A stretch of 64,000 nt of DNA from contig NZ_CANLVZ010000015.1 in the NCBI RefSeq assembly GCF_947494755.1, forward strand, positions 1-64,000. The letters are read 5' to 3'. Made by a program: the position numbers and the translations under genes. Under the pieces are notes generated by a model. The model was not told the origin of the DNA. It was given only the letters and a program-made list of their open reading frames with translations, and did not search any database. The DNA is from an uncultured Tateyamaria sp. (lineage in GTDB: Bacteria; Pseudomonadota; Alphaproteobacteria; Rhodobacterales; Rhodobacteraceae). This document shows positions 56,381 through 64,000 of this stretch, piece by piece (position 1 is the stretch's first letter; every line of letters begins with the position of its first letter).

Positions 56381-57703
56381 ATGACCACCACCCGTTTCGC
56401 CCCATCGCCCACTGGATATCTCCATGTCGGGAACCTGCGCACGGCGCTGATGAACTATCTCATCGCGCGCAAGGCCGGTGGGACCTTCATCCTGCGTATT
56501 GACGACACCGACCCCGAGCGGTCGAAGGAAGAGTATGTCGATGCCATCAAGCAGGACCTCGAATGGCTGGGCCTGCATTGGGACAAGGTCGAGCGCCAGT
56601 CGACCCGTCTTGATCGCTATGCCACGGCGGCGGACACAATGCGCGCCAATGGCCGCTTTTACGAGGCGTTCGAGACGCCGGTCGAGCTGGACCTCAAGCG
56701 CAAGAAACAACTCAACATGGGCAAGCCGCCGGTCTATGACCGTGCGGCCCTCGCGCTGAGCGAAGCCGAACGCGACGCCCTGCGTGCCGAGCGCGGGCAA
56801 GGGGTGTGGCGGTTCAAGCTGGATCAATCCCGCATTGAATGGACCGACGGCATTCTGGGCGATATCAGCATTGATGCGGCCAGCGTGAGCGACCCGGTTC
56901 TGATCCGTCAGGACGGTCAGGTCCTTTATACTATTGCCTCTGTTGTCGATGATATGGAGATGGGCGTGACGGATGTCGTGCGTGGATCCGATCACGTGAC
57001 GAACACGGCAACCCAGATCCAGATCATCGAAGCCCTTGGTGGGACTGCGCCGCGCTTTGCCCACCATTCCCTGTTGACAGGCCCACAAGGCGAGGCGCTG
57101 TCCAAACGTCTTGGCACGCTTGCCTTGCGCGATTTGCGCGCGCGCGGTGTTGAGCCGATGGCGCTGTTGTCGTTGATGGCCCGTTTGGGCTCGTCCGACC
57201 CGGTCGAGTTGCGCACGGACATGGCGGACTTGGTGGATGGGTTCGACATCGCGCGTTTCGGGTCGGCCCCGACCAAGTTTGATGAGGCGGACCTGTTTCC
57301 GCTGACCGGTCGGTATCTGCAATCGCTGCCGGTGGCGGCGGTGCAGGCCAAGATCGACGCGTTGGGTGTACCGGCCAACTGGGCAGAGCCGTTCTGGCTG
57401 GTGATGCGCGACAATATCGAGACGCTGCATGATCTGGATGCCTGGTGGGCGCTGTGCCGAGATGGGGCGGAGCCCGTTATTGACGACGAGGATGAGGCGT
57501 TCGTGGCCGAGGCGCTGACGATGCTGCCCCAAGCACCGTTTTCGGCAGATACATGGGGCACGTGGACAGCTGCCGTCAAAGAGGCGACAGGCCGCAAAGG
57601 GCGCGGCTTGTTCATGCCATTGCGCAAGGCCCTGACCGGACAGGCGCACGGTCCCGACATGGCGGCGCTCATGCCATTGCTGCAGGTCATAAAGGCGCGC
57701 TGA
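56381..57703 (+). CDS. gltX: Glutamyl-tRNA synthetase
   Basis: A 440-residue class I synthetase. 'TRFAPSPTGYLHVGNLRTALMNYLIAR' contains the HIGH-type motif HVGN and 'GEALSKRLGTLALRDL' the KMSKS-type loop. At 440 residues it resembles the shorter GluRS copy that many alphaproteobacteria keep beside a longer one, and it may have glutamine-tRNA specificity; this cannot be decided from one gene. Start 56381 follows GGAG at 9-10 nt. Confidence 0.95.
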   Translation: MTTTRFAPSPTGYLHVGNLRTALMNYLIARKAGGTFILRIDDTDPERSKEEYVDAIKQDLEWLGLHWDKVERQSTRLDRYATAADTMRANGRFYEAFETPVELDLKRKKQLNMGKPPVYDRAALALSEAERDALRAERGQGVWRFKLDQSRIEWTDGILGDISIDAASVSDPVLIRQDGQVLYTIASVVDDMEMGVTDVVRGSDHVTNTATQIQIIEALGGTAPRFAHHSLLTGPQGEALSKRLGTLALRDLRARGVEPMALLSLMARLGSSDPVELRTDMADLVDGFDIARFGSAPTKFDEADLFPLTGRYLQSLPVAAVQAKIDALGVPANWAEPFWLVMRDNIETLHDLDAWWALCRDGAEPVIDDEDEAFVAEALTMLPQAPFSADTWGTWTAAVKEATGRKGRGLFMPLRKALTGQAHGPDMAALMPLLQVIKAR

Positions 57704-57781
57704 TCATGTCCTTCCCGCTGCGTGCGCCCCGACAGCGGCCCTCAGGGGGGGACTATTCAGCAACAGCGGCGGCGCGGTTCC

Positions 57782-59173
57782 GTGGCTGAGGGGCAGGCGA
57801 AGTTCTTGTCCGGCTCTTTGCTGCGCCATGTGACAGTGATGTCGCTGACCTCTGCGGTGGGGATCACGGCGGTGTTTCTGGTCGATTTCATCGACATGAT
57901 TTTCATCTCGATGTTGGGCAAGGCCGAGTTGGCGGCGGCCATCGGCTATGCCGGGTCCATCCTGTTTTTCACCACCTCCTTTTCCATCGGCATGGCCATT
58001 GCGGTGGGTGCGCTGGTGGCCCGATCACTGGGGGCGGGGAATGAGGATGCGGCGCGGGCCAGCAGCACCCATGGGCTGATCTATGGGGTCGGCTTCGGGG
58101 CGCTCTTTGCTTTTTGTGTCTGGCTGAACATCCCCACATTCGTACGCTGGATCGGGGCCGAGACCGAGACCGCCGCCTTGGCCGAAAATTACCTGCGCAT
58201 CATTGTGCCGTCGCTGCCGTTTCTGGTGGTCGGCATGATGGGGGGTGCCATTCTGCGCGCCCATGGAGATGCGCGTCGCGCGATGATGGCGACAATCTAT
58301 GGCGGCGGCGTAAATGCGGTGCTGGATCCGATCCTGATCTTTGGGCTGGGCCTTGATCTGACCGGGGCGGCCCTGGCATCTGTAGCGGCTCGGGTTGTCA
58401 TTGGCGTGACCGCCTTGGTCCCGATCTATCGCCATCACGGCGGATTGCCACGCCCGGACCCCGCGGCGATGTGGCAGGATCTGCGCCCCCTGATGGTCAT
58501 TGGATGCCCCGCGATCCTGACCCAACTGGCGACCCCTGTGGGGCAGGCGATTGTGACCCGGTCCATGGCGCAGTACGGGCTTGAGGCCGTGGCCGGGATG
58601 GCGATTGTGGGGCGTCTGATGCCTGTCTCATTCGCAGTGGTGTTTGCCCTGTCGGGTGCTGTGGGCCCGATCCTTGGCCAGAATTACGGGGCGCAACGCT
58701 TTGACCGTGTGCGGGCCGGATTCGGCGCCGCGCTGATCTTTGCTGCTGGAGTGATCGTGGTGATTGCGCTCTTGTTGTTCGCCCTGCGCGGTCTGATCGC
58801 CGACCTTTTCGGGGCGACCGGCGTGACCCGCGAGTTGGTGTTCCTGTTTTGCGGCCCTCTCGCCTTGCTGTTTTACTTCAACGCGGTGTTGTTCGTTGCA
58901 AATGCCGCCTTCAACAATCTGGGCCACCCGTTTTACTCCACGTGGATGAATTGGGGGCGCAACACGGCCGCGATGATCCCGTTTGTGTGGCTGGGCGCGT
59001 ATCTTTATGGCGCGCCGGGCGTGTTGATTGGCCAATCCCTCGCCGGGGTTGTGTTCGGAGGCGTGGCCTGGGCCTTGGCCCGCCGCGTCATCGCGCAGGA
59101 GGGGCCGCAAGCTGTGCGTGACCGTTTTGATCGCGAGGGGCGTCTGATGTCCCTATTGCACCTGCGCAAGTAG
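57782..59173 (+). CDS. MATE family efflux transporter
   Basis: A 463-residue membrane protein with 12 predicted helices in two MatE halves. The first half opens 'LSGSLLRHVTVMSLTSAVGITAVFLVDFIDMIFISMLGKAELAAAIGYA', with the acidic residues used for cation coupling, and the second has 'VGPILGQNYGAQRFDRVRAGF'. It should expel cationic drugs or toxic metabolites in exchange for H+ or Na+. Start GTG at 57782 is a best guess since no clear ribosome site is visible. The 3' end overlaps the convergent gene by 21 bp. Confidence 0.87.
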   Translation: MAEGQAKFLSGSLLRHVTVMSLTSAVGITAVFLVDFIDMIFISMLGKAELAAAIGYAGSILFFTTSFSIGMAIAVGALVARSLGAGNEDAARASSTHGLIYGVGFGALFAFCVWLNIPTFVRWIGAETETAALAENYLRIIVPSLPFLVVGMMGGAILRAHGDARRAMMATIYGGGVNAVLDPILIFGLGLDLTGAALASVAARVVIGVTALVPIYRHHGGLPRPDPAAMWQDLRPLMVIGCPAILTQLATPVGQAIVTRSMAQYGLEAVAGMAIVGRLMPVSFAVVFALSGAVGPILGQNYGAQRFDRVRAGFGAALIFAAGVIVVIALLLFALRGLIADLFGATGVTRELVFLFCGPLALLFYFNAVLFVANAAFNNLGHPFYSTWMNWGRNTAAMIPFVWLGAYLYGAPGVLIGQSLAGVVFGGVAWALARRVIAQEGPQAVRDRFDREGRLMSLLHLRK

Positions 59174-59692
59174 GCGATCCGTCAGCGCGCGTTCCTGCGG
59201 GCTGAGGGTTTGTGCACGTGGATAAAGCGGCTGCGCCCGGTCATCCAGCACCGGCGTATCCCACCCGTCTGTGGTTGCGAAAAACGCTTCGGCTCCGGCA
59301 GGTCCGAACTCGTTTGCGAACCCCTGCACCACCACATCGAGATAGCTCAGAAGGATATGGTGCGCCCCGCCCGGGCGCTGATCCTCAACTGGCACCTGAT
59401 ACGCCGCGATGGTGCTGGCCGGAGCGTTGTGCGTGATCTGTCCGCTGACATCGCGCCGTGCATAGCCTGTTTCGCGCAGATCAAGTGCGGCCCAATCCGC
59501 ATTCGGCACTGCCGCGATCAGGCCATCAATGCTGTGTCCGGGACTTGGGTGGATGGACAGGAACACCACATCGCGCATCGCGGTGCGCACCCAAATCCGT
59601 CGCCAGCCGTTCAAACGGGCCGTTTGGGCCTGCGGATAGCTTTGTGTGGCGCGATTGACGAGGCTGCCATAGCCAAAGAACCAGGGTGTCAT
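59153..59692 (-). CDS. Gamma-glutamylcyclotransferase family protein
   Basis: A 179-residue protein with the AIG2/GGCT-like fold: 'WFFGYGSLVNRAT' is the substrate-binding YGSLV loop and 'DLRETGYARRDV' contains the catalytic-type Glu of the family. Family members release 5-oxoproline from gamma-glutamyl compounds. The substrate is not proven. It is coupled to the inositol-phosphatase-family gene by an ATGA overlap. Confidence 0.82.
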   Translation of the reverse strand: MTPWFFGYGSLVNRATQSYPQAQTARLNGWRRIWVRTAMRDVVFLSIHPSPGHSIDGLIAAVPNADWAALDLRETGYARRDVSGQITHNAPASTIAAYQVPVEDQRPGGAHHILLSYLDVVVQGFANEFGPAGAEAFFATTDGWDTPVLDDRAQPLYPRAQTLSPQERALTDRLLAQVQ

Positions 59693-60558
59693 GCTTTGTC
59701 CTTAAGCCCTTCGAAATGGGTGGCGACCGTGTCCCAAACTTCGGGGGAGGAGGCGGTCAGCAAATACCCGGTCGAGACGGTTGCGTCATAGGCCCTGCCG
59801 TCCAACATGCCCGTCTTGCCCCCGGCCTGCTGGCAGATCAGCGCGCCTGCCGCGTGGTCCCAACTGTTGAGGTGGCCGGACAGCACAAAGTCGACGGCCC
59901 CTGTCGCCAACAGACGATATTCATGCGCCGAACAGCGCAGTGACCCGACAAAGGCGATATCGCCGACCTTGCTCCACATCAGGGCGCGATGGGCCGGCGG
60001 CATCAGCCGGATGTGCGCGTATCCGGCGAGTTGGCCGAGCGGCTTGGTCGGGCTTGTGTGAATGGCCCGTTGCCGCCCCGATTGCGTCTGCCACAGCGCG
60101 GGCGACGTGCTGTCTGCCATGATTGCGTCATCGCCGACAGGGTCGTAAATCAGCCCGAACACCGGTTGCCCAAACCGGCAGACTGCGACCATCGTGCCGA
60201 AAAGTGGCATGCCCTTCGCGAAGTTCCATGTCCCGTCCACCGGGTCGATGATGAAGGACAGCTCCGCCTCGCCCACCCCGTCGAGCAGTTTGGGGTTGGT
60301 CGAAACCGCCTCTTCCCCGATCACCAGCGCGTGGGGGAAGGCCATTTGCAGGCCACGTGTGATCATCGCTTCGGCGGCGGTGTCCGCTTGGGTGACCAGA
60401 TCGTTTTCGTCACGCTTGGTGTCAATGTCCCCGGCATCGAGGCGGCGAAAGCGGGGCATGATCTCGGCCCGGGCGGCGCGGCGGACGAGGTTCAGCACCT
60501 GGTTTTTTTGCGCGCGCGTCAAAGGGGGCGTGATGGGCATGGGCAACTGGTCGGTCAT
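59689..60558 (-). CDS. Inositol monophosphatase family protein (HisN/CysQ-like)
   Basis: A 289-residue Mg2+-dependent phosphatase. The metal sites are 'VIGEEAV' (Glu) and 'FIIDPVDGTWNFAKGMPLFG' (Asp-Pro-x-Asp-Gly-Thr), and 'LNSWDHAAGALICQQAGG' closes the active site. The family includes inositol-1-phosphatase, histidinol-phosphatase HisN and PAP phosphatase CysQ, and I cannot choose between them. The start at 60558 (MTDQLPMPI) is the second of several possible. ATGA-coupled to the GGCT-like gene. Confidence 0.85.
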   Translation of the reverse strand: MTDQLPMPITPPLTRAQKNQVLNLVRRAARAEIMPRFRRLDAGDIDTKRDENDLVTQADTAAEAMITRGLQMAFPHALVIGEEAVSTNPKLLDGVGEAELSFIIDPVDGTWNFAKGMPLFGTMVAVCRFGQPVFGLIYDPVGDDAIMADSTSPALWQTQSGRQRAIHTSPTKPLGQLAGYAHIRLMPPAHRALMWSKVGDIAFVGSLRCSAHEYRLLATGAVDFVLSGHLNSWDHAAGALICQQAGGKTGMLDGRAYDATVSTGYLLTASSPEVWDTVATHFEGLKDKA

Positions 60559-60624
60559 GGCGGGGCCTTCGGCTCGGGTGGGTGTGGATGGTCTGACAGT
60601 GCGCGCGCGCTGACGCAACGCGGC

Positions 60625-63153
60625 TTATTCGCGCCCTCGCAGCACTTGGGCCGGGCGCGCGGCAAGCGGACCCCAGGCGAAGGCGAGCCCGGCAATCAGT
60701 GTTGCGACAACGCCGCCGATGATAATCGCAAGGGCCGAGGGCCAGATGATCGCAAAGTCGGTGTCCATGACAAAGCGGCTGACCGCCCATCCCCCCGCGA
60801 TCCCGGCGGCGAGCGCGACAGCGCCTGCGCCCAGTCCCAAGAGGGCGGCGCGGGTGGCAAAGCTGATCAGGATGCGCCGTCGAGTCGCTCCGAGCGTTTT
60901 CAGCACTGCGGCTTCGTAGGTGCGTGCCTGAGTGCCCGCTGCCGCTGCTCCGATCAGGACGAGGAAACCCGTCAGCAAGGTCGCAGCCGCACCATAGGAT
61001 GTGGCGGCGGCCAGTCCCGCCAACACCTCGCTGACGCGATCAATGGCGTCGCGCACCCGGATGGCGGTCACGTTGGGATAGGCATTGGCGATGTCGCGCA
61101 GGATTTGGGTCTCGGCACCCTCCTCGGCATAGACGGTCGAGATGAACGTGTGCGGCGCACCCTCCAGCGCGCTTGGGTTCATCGACAGGATGAACCCGAT
61201 GCCTGCCGTCGAAAAGTCGACCTCGCGGAACGACGTGATCGTGCCCGTAATGTCACGCCCGAGAATGTTGATGGTCATGCTGTCCCCAAGGGACAGACCC
61301 ATTTCTTCGGCCTCTTCGGCAGCGAAACTGATCTGGGGGAGGCCGGTATAATCGTCCTCCCACCACTCGCCCGCTGTGATCCGGGTGTTTTCGGACGGGG
61401 TCGCGGAATAGGTGATCCCCCGGTCGCCCGAGATCACCCAGTGATCACCAGCCACCTCGCGCGCAGGTGTGCCGTTGATTTGCGTGATGATGCCGCGCAG
61501 CATGGGTGCGCTGTCGATACGGCTGACGGCAGGGTCGTTTTCCAGCCGCTCGGTATAGCCTTCCATCTGGTCACGCTGGATGTCGACAAAGAAATAGCTT
61601 GGCGCGATATCGGGCAGGTTGCCGGTGATCGCATTGCGCAGGTTGCCGTCGATCTGGCCCACGGCGGCCAGCACCGAAAGGCCCAACCCAAGGGACAAGA
61701 CAACCGATGTGGCCCCCTCGCGGGATCCCGATATCGCGCCAAGCGCCCATCTGAGTGCGGGTCGCCCTCGTGCGCGCGGGGCCAAGAGGCGCGACAGCCA
61801 GCGGATCAGGACCGCCGCCAGTGCCAGCAGACAGAGCGCAAAGGCGATGCCACCCGCCGTCCAAAGGGTCAGTCGCCACGTGCCGGAAAAGAGGCCCGCC
61901 AATCCGATGAGTGCGGCAAGCCCAAGAGCGATCCAGACTAGGTAACGCGTGGCGGGCAGCAACTTGGCGGTGCCAAGTGCGTCGCGAAAAAGGGTGGCGG
62001 CGCGCACGTCTTCGGCGCGCGCCAGTGGCCACAGGGTAAAGATGAAGGCGGTGAGGAGGCCGTAGATTGCGGCCTCGACCAAGGGGGCCGGGTAGAGTGC
62101 AAAGCTGGCAGGGATCGGCAGGCGCGCTTCGATGATCGGGGCCAGCAGGATCGGGGCAAGTGCCCCCAAGGCGACGCCGATGACGATGCCAAGCAGGGAC
62201 AGCGCGCCGATCTGAAGAAAGTAGGTTTGAAAGATCGTCGCACGTTCAGCGCCCAAGGTGCGCAAGGTGGCAATCACGCTGGTTTTCTCAGCGAGGTAGG
62301 ATCGCACAGCGTCCGACACGCCCACACCGCCGACCGCCAGTCCGGACAAGCCCACCAGCACCAGAAACGCACCAAGCCGGTCGACGAATTCGGCCACACC
62401 GGGTGCGCCATTGCGCGCGTCGGTCCAGCGCAAACCGCTGTTTTCAAACTGAGCGCGGGCTTGGGTTTCGAGCGCTGCGAGGTCAGTGTTTTCGGCCAAG
62501 GCCAGCCTGTATTTCGAGTTGAACAACGTCCCCGGTGCCAGCAATTCGGCGTTGGCGAGGCTTGAGCGCAACACGATTGTGCGCGGCCCAAGGGCGAAAC
62601 CGCCTGCCGCGCTGTCAGGTTCTCGGGCCAGTTGGGCGGTCAGGATGAACTCCTGCGTGCCAAGCCGAAACGTATCCCCGACGGTCAGGCCCAGACGATC
62701 AATCAAGGCCTGCTCCATCACGGCGCCGGGCACCCCGTCTTGGGGGGCGAGCGCCTCGGCCAACGGGATAGCGGGGTCCAGTTCGACGGTGCCGATCAAA
62801 GGATAGGCGCTGTCGACCGCCTTGATTTGCGTCAGGCCGCGTTCCGCCCCGTCGGGGCGGTCAATCACGGCCATGGACCGAAAGTTCGCGATTTCGGAGA
62901 CGTCCGTGGCGACGCTTTGCATCCAGGCCCGTTCTTCGTCGGTGGCAAAGCGGTAGGTGAAATCAAGCTCGGCATCGCCGCCAAGCAGAGCGGCCCCCTC
63001 GCGGGCCAATCCGGCCTCAATGGCGGAGCGGACCGAGCCGACGGCGGCAATGGCGGCGACCCCAAGGGCCAGACAGGCGAGAAAAATGCGAAAGCCGCGC
63101 AGGCCGCCACGCAATTCGCGCCGCGCGAAACGGGCGGAGATGGCAAGGCTCAT
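60625..63153 (-). CDS. ABC exporter permease (YbbP/FtsX-like)
   Basis: An 842-residue inner-membrane protein of the MacB/FtsX superfamily with about ten membrane helices and two large periplasmic domains. The second half of the N-terminal copy reads 'LVGLSGLAVGGVGVSDAVRSYLAEKTSVIATLRTLGA', and the C-terminal copy repeats this as 'TYEAAVLKTLGATRRRILISFATRAALLG'. It forms an export complex with the ATPase upstream, coupled by an ATGA overlap. In E. coli ybbAP is divergent from tesA, as here. The exported substrate is unknown. Confidence 0.92.
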   Translation of the reverse strand: MSLAISARFARRELRGGLRGFRIFLACLALGVAAIAAVGSVRSAIEAGLAREGAALLGGDAELDFTYRFATDEERAWMQSVATDVSEIANFRSMAVIDRPDGAERGLTQIKAVDSAYPLIGTVELDPAIPLAEALAPQDGVPGAVMEQALIDRLGLTVGDTFRLGTQEFILTAQLAREPDSAAGGFALGPRTIVLRSSLANAELLAPGTLFNSKYRLALAENTDLAALETQARAQFENSGLRWTDARNGAPGVAEFVDRLGAFLVLVGLSGLAVGGVGVSDAVRSYLAEKTSVIATLRTLGAERATIFQTYFLQIGALSLLGIVIGVALGALAPILLAPIIEARLPIPASFALYPAPLVEAAIYGLLTAFIFTLWPLARAEDVRAATLFRDALGTAKLLPATRYLVWIALGLAALIGLAGLFSGTWRLTLWTAGGIAFALCLLALAAVLIRWLSRLLAPRARGRPALRWALGAISGSREGATSVVLSLGLGLSVLAAVGQIDGNLRNAITGNLPDIAPSYFFVDIQRDQMEGYTERLENDPAVSRIDSAPMLRGIITQINGTPAREVAGDHWVISGDRGITYSATPSENTRITAGEWWEDDYTGLPQISFAAEEAEEMGLSLGDSMTINILGRDITGTITSFREVDFSTAGIGFILSMNPSALEGAPHTFISTVYAEEGAETQILRDIANAYPNVTAIRVRDAIDRVSEVLAGLAAATSYGAAATLLTGFLVLIGAAAAGTQARTYEAAVLKTLGATRRRILISFATRAALLGLGAGAVALAAGIAGGWAVSRFVMDTDFAIIWPSALAIIIGGVVATLIAGLAFAWGPLAARPAQVLRGRE

Positions 63154-63839
63154 TCTGCGGCCTTGACCTGTGGGTCGATCGCTCCGTCAGCGAGGCGGAT
63201 CAACCGGTCACAGCGTGCGGCCAGATCAGGGGCGTGGGTGACCAGCACCAAGGTGGCCCCATGCCTGTCGCGCAAGGAAAAGAGCAGATCCATGATCGCC
63301 GCCCCGTTGACCCCGTCGAGGTTGCCGGTGGGTTCGTCCGCCAGCAGGATGTCGGGCCGCGTGACCGAGGCGCGCGCCAGCGCGACGCGTTGCTGTTCAC
63401 CCCCCGACATCTGGCTGGGATAGTGTCCGGCGCGGTGGCCCAGACCGACAGCCTCCAACTCTGCTTCGGCCCGGGCAAAGGCATCGCGCGCGCCGGCGAG
63501 TTCGAGCGGCGTGGCCACGTTTTCGAGGGCTGTCATCGTGGGGATCAGGTGAAAGGACTGGAACACCACACCCATGTGCCCGCGCCGAAAGCGGGCCAGC
63601 GCATCCTCGTTCATGGCGGTCAGATCTTGGCCCAAGGCGTGAATTGATCCGCCAGTCGCCCGCTCCAGCCCGCCCATGATCATCAGCAGCGACGACTTGC
63701 CTGACCCGGATGGGCCCACAAGCCCCACAGTTTCGCCACCGGCGATATCCAGCGTAATCCCGTGCAGGATATCGACCCGCCCGGCATTGCCATCAAGGCT
63801 GAGCGCCGCATCTTTGAGCGACAGGACTGGATCGGACAT
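63150..63839 (-). CDS. ABC exporter ATP-binding protein (YbbA-like)
   Basis: A 229-residue nucleotide-binding subunit of the LolD/MacB/YbbA group. Walker A is 'GPSGSGKSSLL', the signature is 'QMSGGEQQRVALARA' and Walker B 'ILLADEPTGNLD', with the H-loop in 'LVLVTHAPDLA'. It is the first gene of the pair with the FtsX-like permease and is divergent from the GDSL arylesterase, conserving the E. coli tesA-ybbA-ybbP layout. Confidence 0.94.
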   Translation of the reverse strand: MSDPVLSLKDAALSLDGNAGRVDILHGITLDIAGGETVGLVGPSGSGKSSLLMIMGGLERATGGSIHALGQDLTAMNEDALARFRRGHMGVVFQSFHLIPTMTALENVATPLELAGARDAFARAEAELEAVGLGHRAGHYPSQMSGGEQQRVALARASVTRPDILLADEPTGNLDGVNGAAIMDLLFSLRDRHGATLVLVTHAPDLAARCDRLIRLADGAIDPQVKAAE

Positions 63840-63890
63840 GCAAGAGACCCTTTATTGTACGATACGAACTCATATGGAGGCTGGATCAGC

Positions 63891-64000
63891 ATGGGCAAGG
63901 TGATGGGCGCGATTGTCCTTATTTTCTGGGCAAGTTTCGCGGTGGCTGAGAAGGTGACGATTGCGGCCTTGGGGGACAGCCTGACCCAGGGCTATGGTTT
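63891..64000 (+). CDS. tesA: GDSL arylesterase/thioesterase, TesA-like (partial)
   Basis: The first 36 codons of a secreted esterase are present; the gene is cut by the window edge. The signal peptide 'MGKVMGAIVLIFWASFAVA' is followed by 'TIAALGDSLTQGYG', which contains the GDSL catalytic serine. TGGAGG at 63874-63879 is the ribosome site, 11 nt before the ATG at 63891. It is divergent from the YbbA-like ATPase gene, as in E. coli. Family members hydrolyse acyl esters in the periplasm. Confidence 0.85.
   Translation, partial: MGKVMGAIVLIFWASFAVAEKVTIAALGDSLTQGYG

Noticed and set aside
59989-61941. 650-codon open frame on the + strand
   Set aside because: It is antisense to the inositol-phosphatase-family gene and the ABC permease; a high-GC shadow frame.

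Overview
The window is a 64 kb piece of a high-GC alphaproteobacterial chromosome. It most likely comes from the Rhodobacterales (Roseobacter group). The evidence is the gene order (mce followed by DUF1467; mreB-mreC-mreD-mrdA-rodA; divergent rsmI and an LpoA-type lipoprotein gene with yraN), an alphaproteobacterial initiator tRNA, an RpoH2-type heat-shock sigma factor, an FeS-cluster photolyase of the Agrobacterium PhrB/Rhodobacter CryB type, and many ATGA-type coupled starts. I cannot assign a genus from sequence alone.

Layout. 1-705: the C-terminal remnant of a large serine recombinase lies against the 3' end of an initiator tRNA gene and looks like the scar of an integrated element. 829-5886: peroxide defence (oxyR divergent from katG), then a three-gene protocatechuate-cleavage operon (pcaC-pcaH-pcaG) convergent with katG. 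6006-16512: mixed housekeeping, with aspS, a GNAT acetyltransferase, an orphan receiver protein, methylmalonyl-CoA epimerase, an EI24 membrane protein, a nitroreductase, an HDAC-like hydrolase, a VOC protein, an MFS exporter, 3-methyladenine glycosylase coupled to a very short NADAR-like gene, and trpS. 16585-23753: a rhomboid-fold protein without catalytic residues, murJ, a 24-residue membrane microprotein, an AI-2E-type permease, an unrecognised protein and glnD. 23780-37535: LpoA-like lipoprotein, rsmI, yraN, gshB, comM, GST, a cobU/phosphatase pair, rpoH2-chaN, and a coaBC-dut-thiF/moeB-M3 peptidase operon. 37555-44642: a small membrane protein, ghrA and the rod-shape operon mreBCD-mrdA-rodA, in which four genes are chained by ATGA overlaps. 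44915-53667: yceI; leuA with a leucine-rich leader peptide gene in front; an SDR-photolyase pair; a secreted MORN-repeat protein with a downstream periplasmic protein; and NAD synthetase. 53766-64000: a Hint-domain protein, a Tat-exported metallo-beta-lactamase-fold hydrolase, DUF1801, gltX, a MATE exporter, a gamma-glutamylcyclotransferase-like protein, an inositol-phosphatase-family enzyme, a YbbA/YbbP-type ABC exporter, and the start of a divergent GDSL arylesterase (cut by the window edge).

The window has no intact prophage, CRISPR array, insertion sequence or rRNA operon. Most of it is core chromosome. The most interesting features are regulatory or very small: a leucine-rich leader peptide that appears to be transcribed with no 5' UTR upstream of leuA, a + strand terminator-like hairpin in the same divergent region, the 24-residue membrane microprotein, the pseudo-rhomboid, and a family of 19-nt intergenic palindromes that keep their stem by compensatory base change. 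Stress genes recur (oxyR/katG, rpoH2, photolyase, GST, gshB, nucleotide-pool dut, tag). This fits a surface-water aerobic lifestyle, but that is inference.
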